Below are positions 55,196 to 64,000 of a DNA stretch of 64,000 nucleotides, piece after piece. Positions within the stretch are counted from its first letter, which is position 1, and every line of letters begins with the position of its first letter. The notes below the pieces were generated by a model. It worked only from the letters and a program-made list of their open reading frames with translations. It was not told the origin of the DNA and searched no databases. Position numbers and translations under genes: made by a program. The DNA comes from Marisa cornuarietis (Eukaryota; Mollusca; Gastropoda; Architaenioglossa; Ampullariidae). The stretch lies in NCBI GenBank assembly GCA_004794655.1, contig SMMW01000585.1, positions 6,096,001-6,160,000 of the forward strand, in the 5' to 3' direction.

Positions 55196-58100
55196 AATAA
55201 TAATAATAATAATAGTGAAGATTTTTATAGCGCATATTCACACTCATAGAGAGCATGCTCTTAGCGCTTAAAACGAGGAAGAGACGTGGACTAAGTAGAC
55301 ACAGAACAAAGGGGACGAAAGAAAACGACAGTACTGACGAAACAGAAAACATTAAAAGGCATCAAGTAACAGGAACAGAAAAATATAGTGATTCTGCGAG
55401 AAAGATGGGTAAAGTAGCAAGAGGGAAGGGGGCGGGGTTAAGAAGGACGAGCATTGTGTGGACTGTGTTAGGAGAAATGCTCAAGGAAGAGGTGCGTTTT
55501 CAGTGCAGATTTGAAAGATTCAGTTGTAGGAAGGTGGCGGATATGGAAAGGAAGAGAGTTCCATTGTTTTGCAGCACAGTAGCCAAAAGTCCTGTGACCA
55601 TATGTTGTTGTTCTGGTGACAGGAACAGTTAGGATACGGTCGTCAACGAAGAGCGTAGTTGTCTGGACGGAGAGTAAGGGATGAGAAGTTCAGAGAAATA
55701 GTCAGGACAGGAGCCAGCAAAGAAATTAAAACACAGCACAGACAGTTTGTACTGAATGCGAGAACGGATGGGTAGCCAGTGTAGAAAACGAAGGAGAGGA
55801 GTGACATGGTCCCGTTTCCTTGCTCTAAGCACCAGACGCGCAGCAGAGTTCTGTACTCTCTGGAGTCTCTGAATGAGGTAGTCAGGGCAGCCTGCCAGCA
55901 AGGAGTTGCAGTAGTCAAGTCGAGAAAGAACAAACGCACAGACAAGAGTGTTGGTAGCACGTGTAGAGAGAAAGTGACGGATAGCACTGATCTTACGGAG
56001 CTCATAATAGGCAGACCGACAGACAGATGCTACATGTCTATCGAGTGTCATGTCATCAGTGACAATAAATCCCAGATTCCTAACAGATGACGTGAAGGTG
56101 ATGTTGCTGTCGCCCACCTTGATGTGATTGGGCAGACTGACGAGTGAAGGTTGATGTCTTCTTCTATGGCACAAGAGGGCTTCCGTTTTATCATCATTTA
56201 GTTTAAGCTTGTTTTTTAGCATCCAGCCCTTGACATCACTGATACAAGCTTCTATAGAGCTAATAGCAGAGTAAGACTCAGCCGGCGGAGTGGAACAGTA
56301 AAGCTGCGTGTCATCAGCATAGGATTGATGAGAAACCTGGTGAGACCGGATGCATGATGAAAGGGGCTTAGTATACAGGATGAACAGAACTGGGCCAAGT
56401 ACTGAGCCTTGGGGAACACCACAGAAAAGTGAAGCAGGGCGAGATGTCTGACCATCAACTGACACAGTCTGGGTCCTATCAGTGAGATAGGAGTTGAACC
56501 ATGAGAGGGCAGGTCCAGAAATCCCGTAGAGGGTGTGAAGTCTGTGAAGAAGCAGAGAGTGGTCTATAGTGTCAAATGCAGCAGACAGGTCCAGTAGGGT
56601 TAATGGAGAGACATCACCACTGTCAAGAGCAGATAATATGTCTGTTGTCACTTTAATAAGAGTGGTCTCGGTGCTGTGGAAAGGTCTATACGCCGACTGA
56701 GCTTGTGGGATAAGATGGTGCTCTTGTAAGTAGGCCCAGAGCTGTGTCAAAACTATTTTCTCTATGATCTTAGAGAGAAAAGACAAGTTGGAAACTGGAC
56801 GGTAGTTGTTCAGGACATTGACGTCAAGCGTGGATTTCTTTAGAAGTGGCCTCACCACCGCATTTTTGAACAAAGATGGGAAAACACCTGACGACAGGCT
56901 GACATTTACAATATTAGTGATGGCAGGAAGTAGAGTATCTAGGCACTCGAGCAGAAGGCTTGTGGGCATCGGATCTAACTCGCAAGTTGTTGGTTTAGCT
57001 TTTAGGATAACCGCTTTCACATCGGTCTCAGAGACTGGTAGGAACTTTGACATGGAGCATCCTGGGAGGACATCACAGGAGATGCTGTCAAGCACTGACA
57101 CAGAGTCTAAAGATGATCGAATGTCCAATATCTTGCTGGTGAAATAATCACTAAAAACTTGCGGCAGCAGTGAAGCAGGGTAGGCAGTAGGCAGTAATGT
57201 TGCTGTCTTAGATCCAGTCATTTGAGTGCAGATGGCAAAGAGCTTTTTGGAGGAGGTGCAGTTAATTATTTGGCCCTGAAGATATGATGCTTTAGCCGCA
57301 TAAATGCATTTTGCAACGCTGCGCTTTGCGGCATTATAAATTTCTTTGTGGATGGCGAGTCCAGTCTTCCGCCAAACACGTTCAGCTCGCCGGCGCGTGC
57401 GCTTCAGGTCACGGAGTTCGACACGGATCTGTGAATGCCAAGGCGCACATTTAGACTGGCGCATCAGACGTCGAGACACTGGGGCGTGGTCATCAACTAC
57501 TCTACGTAAAACACAGTCAAGTTGCTCGGCAGAAGGTGGTTGGAGGAGCGCCATCTGCAGCTGTGCTTTGAATGCTAGTCTATCCACATTTTGTAATGAC
57601 CGAGTGGGTCTGAAAACTGGCGCCGATGATGGGCATTTGCGATCCAGTTCGATTAGTACTGAGTAGTGGTCAGATGAGAGATCGTGGGAAACATCAACTG
57701 ACTGGACTAAGTGGTCATCAGGTCGATGTATGACCCAGTCCAGGATGTGATCTCTTTTGTGAGTTGGTTGCGACACGGACTGGACAAAACGAAAGGTGTG
57801 CAACATTTCGGACAGTTTGACAGTGTCAGGGTGAGAACTGTTGTCGAAGTGTACATTAACATCTCCGAGGAGAATTGCGGGTCCAATTAGTGCATTGCTA
57901 TAATCCAAGAGATCGTGGAATTCTGAGAAAAATGTAGAGGCTGTAAGTTTGTTCCTGGCGCTAGGAGGAGGTCTGTAGATGCAGAGCAGGTGCATCGAGC
58001 AATGAGGAGCCGAAGAGGAGACTTGTACAAATTCAAAAGACGTGTGAGGGAACGATACGGCAGTAGTAAAAGACAGGTACTTGGCAAGTGATGATCTGTA

Positions 58101-58670
58101 GATTATAGCAATACCACCACCACGTGTAGGGCGGGGGAAAGATTTTAGGCAGTAGCCCACTGGAGTAAGATCGACACACACGCTCTCGTCGCCATGTTGT
58201 TTAAGCCACGTCTCAGTGATGATGAAAATATCAAGGCGGCGGTCTATGACAAATTCTACGATTTCAGCTCGCTTCAGTGACTGTTGTGCAGAAGATACAG
58301 ACTGGGCGTTGAAAAGCCCAACGTGGAGGCGAGTGTTCAGTTGTGGTGTGCGGGAAACTTGGCAGTCTCCTGTTCTCAGACGACCATGTTGGTTTGGTGT
58401 AAAGTTATTCGACCCAACTGGTTCACTCTCATCACGTCCACGCTGACGCTGATGCTGCTGTGTAGGGGAAACATGATTCAGCAGAGAGTTGACACACAGC
58501 GAAGCTTTCACAAAACCGGAGTCAGACTCAGAATCAGGTGAAGGGGGGCACGAGACAGAATAACTACGAGTAGCAGATTTTTTCAAAGGACGCTGCTTAC
58601 GGCGACCAGCACGATAGCGACGGATTCGAATCTGTTGTTTCAATGGGCAGTCAACATTAATAGTCAACTA
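55196..58670 (-). mobile_element. Non-LTR retrotransposon (CR1/L2 group) with intact endonuclease-RT ORF
   Basis: A single LINE copy on the - strand: ORF 58667-55629, a 3' UTR of about 430 bp, and an (ATT)n end at 55196. There is no ORF1, so the 5' end is truncated or begins near 58670. AACTAT occurs just outside both ends and may be a short target-site duplication. The 3' UTR is near-identical to 24895-25190, implying recent activity of the family. Confidence 0.93.
55629..58667 (-). CDS. LINE polyprotein: AP endonuclease plus reverse transcriptase
   Basis: 1,012 open residues that copy the element's RNA into DNA by target-primed reverse transcription. The first ~110 residues are basic and low-complexity. 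The APE-type endonuclease spans about 114-340: LFNAQSV, TETW (151-154), RGGGIAIIYR, GDVNVHF (268-274), LDWVIHR and SDH (332-334), so the catalytic Glu, Asp-x-Asn and SDH are all kept. The RT spans about 605-870: NYRPVSNLSFLSKIIEK, motif A LLDLSAAFDTIDH, motif B PQGSVLGPVLF and the YADD box (783-786). The C-terminus continues with LDYCNSLLAG and LHWLPIRSRI. The open frame begins with TTG after an in-frame TAG (no ATG near), so the true start may have been lost with the 5' end. No stop or frameshift interrupts it. Confidence 0.95.
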   Translation of the reverse strand: MTINVDCPLKQQIRIRRYRAGRRKQRPLKKSATRSYSVSCPPSPDSESDSGFVKASLCVNSLLNHVSPTQQHQRQRGRDESEPVGSNNFTPNQHGRLRTGDCQVSRTPQLNTRLHVGLFNAQSVSSAQQSLKRAEIVEFVIDRRLDIFIITETWLKQHGDESVCVDLTPVGYCLKSFPRPTRGGGIAIIYRSSLAKYLSFTTAVSFPHTSFEFVQVSSSAPHCSMHLLCIYRPPPSARNKLTASTFFSEFHDLLDYSNALIGPAILLGDVNVHFDNSSHPDTVKLSEMLHTFRFVQSVSQPTHKRDHILDWVIHRPDDHLVQSVDVSHDLSSDHYSVLIELDRKCPSSAPVFRPTRSLQNVDRLAFKAQLQMALLQPPSAEQLDCVLRRVVDDHAPVSRRLMRQSKCAPWHSQIRVELRDLKRTRRRAERVWRKTGLAIHKEIYNAAKRSVAKCIYAAKASYLQGQIINCTSSKKLFAICTQMTGSKTATLLPTAYPASLLPQVFSDYFTSKILDIRSSLDSVSVLDSISCDVLPGCSMSKFLPVSETDVKAVILKAKPTTCELDPMPTSLLLECLDTLLPAITNIVNVSLSSGVFPSLFKNAVVRPLLKKSTLDVNVLNNYRPVSNLSFLSKIIEKIVLTQLWAYLQEHHLIPQAQSAYRPFHSTETTLIKVTTDILSALDSGDVSPLTLLDLSAAFDTIDHSLLLHRLHTLYGISGPALSWFNSYLTDRTQTVSVDGQTSRPASLFCGVPQGSVLGPVLFILYTKPLSSCIRSHQVSHQSYADDTQLYCSTPPAESYSAISSIEACISDVKGWMLKNKLKLNDDKTEALLCHRRRHQPSLVSLPNHIKVGDSNITFTSSVRNLGFIVTDDMTLDRHVASVCRSAYYELRKISAIRHFLSTRATNTLVCAFVLSRLDYCNSLLAGCPDYLIQRLQRVQNSAARLVLRARKRDHVTPLLRFLHWLPIRSRIQYKLSVLCFNFFAGSCPDYFSELLIPYSPSRQLRSSLTTVS

Positions 58671-59414
58671 TTCTTCTAACCGCTGTTTGCTGCTCTGCGG
58701 CCTCTAGTGTTCTCTTTTCCAAGAATATCTGGACATGGAGGATAAAGATTGTATTCCTATTCTTTGTTTGTTTGTTTGTTTGTTTGTCTGTTTGTTTGTT
58801 TCTTTCTTTCTTTCTTTTTCCACGTCAGGATGTCTCTCTGATTAAACGTACCCTTTTCCACCAGATCTCATGGTATTTTACACCTAAAGATGTCCTTTTA
58901 CTAGTGTGGATTTCGTGCTGATTTCATGCTCAAGACATTGAGATGCTTTGACATCGATATTTTTTTAATATGCGAGACAGAGTAGCTTACCAAAAACGCT
59001 AAAACTACAAAAGACTTCATGATTCTTGTTTGTGAGCAAGGAAATTCTGTTTTGCTTTTCAAATCCCTAATGGTTAGTTAAATATTGCTGAAAATGTATT
59101 GTTTGAACTTGCTTTTCGTTGCCTTACTAAGTTTAGTTGTCTCTGGCCACTGCTGGGTATGTGCTAGTTTTTTTTAATATACCTCAGCTGTTATTTGCGA
59201 GAGATGTTTCATTGCTACAATGCACATTAAGCTATTTATCTATATTTTTCGACCGCCACTCCTTTTTCCTCCTCTTCAGTAACTTGATCAATGTGTTTAG
59301 GTGTCTTGTGGTAATGGCTCCATAAGTTTTAGTCTTGAAAGTGAGATCAAGTGCTTACTACGCGATTTTTGAGAACCTGAGAGTCCTCGTTACTGACTAT
59401 TCTCAAAAGTTTTG
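58671..59414. other. Spacer with (TTTG)n(TTTC)n repeat
   Basis: A compound TTTG/TTTC microsatellite at about 58764-58819; the rest shows no gene or recognisable repeat. Confidence 0.6.
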
Positions 59415-59655
59415 AAAAGGTAAAGGTCGATCCCTAACTTAAGTCATGTGGGAGGAAGGTGCTGGAAACTCTACTTTTCCCAGGCCCAGCTTTTCTTATG
59501 AGGGTGGCACTCAGCTTCTCTCCCTCTTGCTGCTTTACCTTACCAGATACCCATTTCTAACAGCTGTCAGCTGGAGGAAATTCTCTGGGCTATACGGGTA
59601 TCAAACCAGCGGGCATTTGGTTCGGACGCCAGTGCTCTAACCACTTGACATCCAC
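59415..59655 (-). repeat. tRNA-derived SINE, family A, full-length-looking copy
   Basis: On the - strand: A-box region AGTGGTTAGAGCACTGG (59646-59629 side), B-box GGTTTGATACC (59607-59597), then body GCTGAGTGCCACCC, GGGAAAAGTAGAGTTTCC and tail TTAGGGATCGACCTTTACC. It is the most complete member in the window and links the heads and tails seen separately elsewhere. Confidence 0.7.
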
Positions 59656-60431
59656 TTCTCCGTAAATTTACACAAGAAAGCTAACGCACACAATATTGGA
59701 AGTACGAATAGCACGGATAGTACTGGGATCCCTTTCAGATAAGCCAAACTATTGTATCTATGTATTTCACATAATTTGTTTGTTTAAATATATTTTTTGT
59801 TTAACTTTGATTAACAAGTCGTTTATGTAATTTTTTTAACCGGGAAAGAGCATGGGGTGGGGGTAAGTGAGCCGTGTGGCGAGATTTGAAGTGACTGAAC
59901 ATTATAGGCAACGTTGCCCTGCAGGATTATGTTAACATGGGTGGTAAGAGTTACGTCATAACTGCCATCACGTGACCACTTCCATGGAGCCAGTGTTTCG
60001 CGTCTGGCGAGATCAAGCAAGAACATTGTAATGGGTATGCTGGTGTACATATGCATGTGTGTATAGGAATGCTTGGTTGAGTGCGTTTGTTACAATTTGC
60101 GTGATTATTAATCGAAATCACTTGCAAATCTTATGTGCGCATTTTTTTCTCTTTTCTTTAGGAGAAATCTCCAGCTGTAGGGAATATAAGGCGTGATTAT
60201 TCGGATAGGTCACGAAGCACGTGCATTTAGTACTAAGTACACCTACAAGGAGAATGCTTGACTCGCGAGAAAGGTCGTTACTGATACCCTTGAGTGACAG
60301 ACGGCATTCCCTCAAGCTAGGATAACGTTTTCGGGGATTTAATTACCTCTATTGCTGTTGAACTCACCCTTCGCAAAAAGGTCATAGATATGAGATGTTT
60401 GATTCGGCCGGCTGATAACTAGCGCCAGACA
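59656..60431. other. Spacer, nothing recognised
   Basis: No supported gene, RNA or repeat in this stretch; short ORFs on both strands lack motifs. Confidence 0.5.
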
Positions 60432-60850
60432 ATGATACTTTACTTTCCGGTGGCAGTGCTAGACATGTCCAAGGTAGGATACTTGGAAAGCGTTGTTACT
60501 TGTTGGTCACTTTCTGCACCTGTCTCCAACCTTCATTTTCTATCTGAGATTCTAGCAAAAGAAGTCCTTCACCGGGTACTACAACTCTGCCTCGCAAGTC
60601 TCCTTGAGCCATTCCAGTCGACATCGTCAGCCCCACACGACCGAGACTGCTCCGGAATGACTTATGATCTGCTCGCGATCATGGTCACATGAGTCCTGTC
60701 TATGCTCGACCTATCGACCGATTTTGGCAATTTGGACCACCACATTCTTCTCCAGCAGCTTCATGCCATCTTTGGCCTTTCCAGCAAAGTCTTTAATTTT
60801 CCACTCCTATTTGTGAATTTCTGCGTCCGGCTCAAGGTAAAAGCTAGAAG
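60432..60850 (+). pseudogene. Decayed CR1/L2-group LINE reverse transcriptase fragment
   Basis: Frames give PVSNLHFLSEILAKEVLHRV, SLLEPFQST and, after a shift, LDLSTDFGNLDHHILLQQL, which correspond to the RT core of the intact LINE (PVSNLSFLSKIIEK, LDLSAAFDTIDH). Motif A Asp remains in altered context; several frameshifts. No YADD box is present in the remainder. Confidence 0.7.
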
Positions 60851-61099
60851 TTACTACGCACAATACACCCACCCACCTACCCACCCACCCATATGCACGC
60901 ACACACTAAAGTCAATCAGTTAAGTATTTTTGGGAAAGATATGCGTCAAGGTATTATTTTAAAAGTTCCATGGATCTGTGTATGCTGTGAGTGCACGGGC
61001 AGGGGATTCCAAACAGTGGGTCCGAAAAAAAAATCGGCAAAAGAGTGCTTTCCAAAGGTGGAAAGAGAAAACTTTATAATTCTGAGCAGAAAGGTGTCC

Positions 61100-61640
61100 T
61101 GAGGTCTCAGCACCTCGATGGTCTATACTGATGATGGCTTATATGGGTGAATAAGAGTAGACAGGTAAGAAGTGTAGTCACAGGAAACAAAAGGAGGCCA
61201 CTTTGTACTTTACGCGTACGCAGACTGGAAACCAGTCAAGACTCTCGTGCAGTTCAGTAGAGGAAGCATAGCGAGATAACACAGAGAATGGTTCTGAATT
61301 CACTGGTTTGTTCAGCTGCACGTCAGTGAGCCAGCGAGAAATGCACTGCAATAATCACCTGGGGGCTAGAATGATCGACACTGACAGATCCTTACAAATG
61401 TTCCCAGTTCGTTGGAAGTGTAAGTTTGATGCTTTACAAAAATGGCTGATACGTGCGTCCATAATCAGCTGGGCATATAAGTGCACACCAAGATTACGTT
61501 TGAAATCAGAACATGCAAGCAGATGATTTGCAAATGGGGGCAAAGACACGCTCACCTGTTTCAGTCTGTACTTCGTACCAGTCAGCATGATTTCAGTTTT
61601 ATCATTTTCAACTGAGCCAGCATCCTTTCTGCCACTCGTT
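61100..61640 (-). pseudogene. Decayed LINE reverse transcriptase C-terminal fragment
   Basis: The - strand gives MLTGTKYRLKQVSVSLP, RNLGVHLYAQLIMDARISH and CKASNLHFQRTGNI, matching the post-YADD region of CR1/L2-type RTs (T.....L.....RNLGV..D..L....H). It is divergent from the intact LINE at 55 kb and interrupted by stops. Opposite in orientation to the neighbour at 60432. Confidence 0.65.
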
Positions 61641-62160
61641 CAACACCAACTAATGCCCACAACAAGGCTAGGGACGTCGGTGAGAGCAGCAGAATCATAC
61701 AACTGAGATTCGTTCGTCAAGAAAAAGATGACAAAGATGACGAAAAGACAGAACATAGAACCTAAAGGCTGCAGGTAATAAACCTATTGATTTCTGGCTT
61801 CACCCTCTCATCTGGCAGATCCTATTTAACTGTCAGCTGCCAATGGTGCATGACGCAAACGGGTCTAAATATAATCAGCTCTCGGCTTTCATTTCAGTCT
61901 GATCCGCGTCTGGGACCAACATCACATCGGAGGGAGGTAGGGTGTGAGGGGGAGTTTGTTAGTCAGATCCAGACATACTTCGTGCAAACTGTAGTAAATG
62001 TGATGACAAGTGTTTTGCAGGCGATAAGGACCCAGTGCAGGGAAACTAAAAGCTACTTGTCAACGTCCATGCTGGAAGGTATAGACATGTGGTTCTGTAC
62101 ACGGGCGTGCAAACGTGTTCTAAGAGTTTGCTCTAAATTCTTTCAGGTACTGTTATTTAA

Positions 62161-62620
62161 TAATAATATGATTTATATAGCGCATTTCCCAACACGGAGG
62201 CGAGCTCAGTGCGCTTGACAAGATTTAAAGGGCATAGGTAGTGTTGCCGTAGACACAGAAGGGCATCACAATTAGGCAATCATACAAACACATGCACAGT
62301 GAACATTGCCAGGAACACGAAAGAACACAGAAAGGAAAAGGTGAAGAAAGTAACAATCAGGGTAAACAGAAGCAAGGTATTCCAAATACTGGGGCCATCG
62401 AAGGAGAATGAGCGACGACTGAACCTCTTCAGTCTGATACGTGGGACGGAGAAGACCAGCGAGAGCAGAGCGAACTGACTTGATGAGCTTGGAGGGTGAT
62501 ACAAGCTCAGACAGATTCGGGCGAGGCCACGAACAACACGGTAAGAAAGTATAGCCATCTTGAACTCGATACGAGCTCGAACTGGTAGCCAGTCCAGAAG
62601 TGCACGCTATAAGTACGAGG
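62161..62620 (-). pseudogene. Third decayed LINE fragment: RT C-terminus plus 3' tail
   Basis: It starts (+ strand) with AATAATAATATGATTTATATAGCGC, the reverse of the shared LINE tail. The - strand then encodes RARIEFKMAILSYRVVRGLA and RSFSFDGPSIWNTL, equivalents of the LPIRSRI...W(N)SLP end of RT ORFs, with a frameshift. Hence a 5'-truncated insert that kept its 3' end. Confidence 0.7.
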
Positions 62621-64000
62621 GTATGTGTGTGCGCGCGAGCCTTTCTTTCACTTCCAATTTTTTTTTTTATTTAGCTGAACCGTTCTTCCCGCCTCCTCTC
62701 TCTCTCCTCTCTCACACACGCGTGCGAACACGCAGAGATATACACATATACAATACACTCACCCACACGAAAGAAAAAAAAGTGTCTAAAAAGAGCGGGG
62801 GATAATCTCACACCAGCTTAGTACTAAAAATCTCATATCACAGATAAAAGCAATTCGAGGTAAGAAAAAAGGATGGGGAAAACTCAACATTGGAGACGGA
62901 GAAAATCTGAACAGCCGGTTTCTTTGCCAAGTACAATCGCAAGCAAAAAAACTGCCTTTCAAGAATTACTTCTGCAGAGGTACTTTTTTTCTATGTGAGA
63001 TGACTTTGGAATAGTTGGAGCTGCTTTAATGCATTGCATGTCATTTTTGTAATTTTAGAGCGCTGAAAGCATGTTAAAGTATTTGTTATCGTGTTTTGCT
63101 TAATATACTTTAACATACTTTTTGAGTACATACTGCACTTCTGCCCACACGATTGTTCGATAAATTACAGACAAGCTTTTAAAACAAAATCCTTAGAACT
63201 GGCAATATGATGCTTGTGTATTCACATTTTTTTTATTGGCGATAAGGGCAACCAACCCTCTTTCCTATTCTATTTCTTCGTCTTATAGATGTCATTGGCT
63301 CAAGACCTCCAGCCTGGCTTATCGATAAAGCGTTTGTTTCTTCTGAAGTGATCATTGTATTCCCAGGATATAATTTATGTAGTACCTGGAGGCATGTATT
63401 CGCAATTCAAGACTCAAATTCCAAAGGTGGATTAAAACTAGCAGCAGCATCTCAAAAGGGACATTGAACGTGTTTTTCGGCATAAAGCTTGCACGGTCTG
63501 CTGTACAAGGCACGAACTTGAAACTTCTTCCTGCTCTGTTAATTTGTATTTTTTGTATTTCCCATTAGGTTCAAAAGTTCAGAACATAGCTGGTTGCCTT
63601 TATTAATATTTGATACCGATTTAAAAGTTTCTGGGAGTGGCTGATGCGAAATTAAAATTTGAAATCGATGACTGGATAAAGAAAAGGTTGAAAGAAAACT
63701 ACCGATCAAATTATAATTTAGAGTTCAAGTGAGACAAACAATCTTTTCTTTTAAACTGCTTGCTTGTGTAATTTACCCTACATGTGTCTCCAAGTTCTTA
63801 TTTTACTGTGTTTCATACCTTTTTCGTATCTATTAACTTGTACAAGATTACTGAAGATTTACTGGTATCTGTTTACCAAAAAATAGCATCGTGTATGCTC
63901 CGGTAAGGAAACAAAAAGAACCATATCAACCTGACCCACGAATTTCACGAATCTATCGTACCTTTCTGTAGTGACAGATGTAAGGACTATTTCGCAGTGA
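62621..64000. other. Window end, nothing recognised
   Basis: Contains a short CT/CA-rich patch near 62695-62730. No ORF with known motifs, no repeat of the families above and no RNA gene that I can support. Confidence 0.5.

Noticed and set aside
55255..58541. Several + strand ORFs over the LINE
   Set aside because: Shadows of the intact - strand ORF or of its 3' UTR.

Overview
The window is animal nuclear DNA. It is AT-rich by eye, with short coding exons bounded by GT/AG splice sites, kilobase introns, tRNA-derived SINEs and many non-LTR retrotransposon remnants whose 3' ends read GCGCTATA...(ATT)n. That repeat style, together with the gene set, fits a lophotrochozoan, most likely a mollusc; this is inference, not proof.

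Three host genes are present. (1) Positions 933-2158, + strand: the last three coding exons of an archaemetzincin metalloprotease (AMZ2-like); its 5' exons are not visible and probably lie before the window. (2) Positions 4627-9385, + strand: a complete HTATIP2/TIP30/CC3-type NAD(P)-binding protein in five exons (252 aa). An upstream in-phase exon at 3771-3907 could add a membrane anchor (298 aa). (3) Positions 46392-18568, - strand: a C2CD5/CDP138 gene. I assembled 30 coding exons; every junction is in phase and the sum is exactly 1,181 codons plus stop. HTATIP2 and C2CD5 converge on a 9-kb spacer.

Mobile DNA fills much of the rest. Between HTATIP2 exons 3 and 4 lies a nest of LINE tails in opposite orientations around an RTE-type fragment with a clean 14-bp target-site duplication. 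The 9.4-18.5 kb spacer holds a palindromic foldback element that was later hit by a SINE (9-bp duplication). C2CD5 introns hold a hAT-like relic with a Jockey-like LINE piece in it, a recent truncated LINE copy, and a 310-bp inverted duplication that brackets exons 5-8. From 50 kb to the end there is no host exon I can support. There I see microsatellites, a mariner-like MITE, one LINE with an intact 1,012-residue endonuclease/reverse-transcriptase ORF (55196-58670, - strand), SINEs, and three decayed LINE pieces at 60.4-62.6 kb.

I see no operon, CRISPR array, true tRNA/rRNA gene or unknown multi-gene system. The observations most worth checking are the possible membrane-anchored HTATIP2 isoform, the histidine-rich insert and preserved calcium/Akt residues of C2CD5, the inverted intronic arms that could drive exon circularisation, and the nested insertions that date one another.
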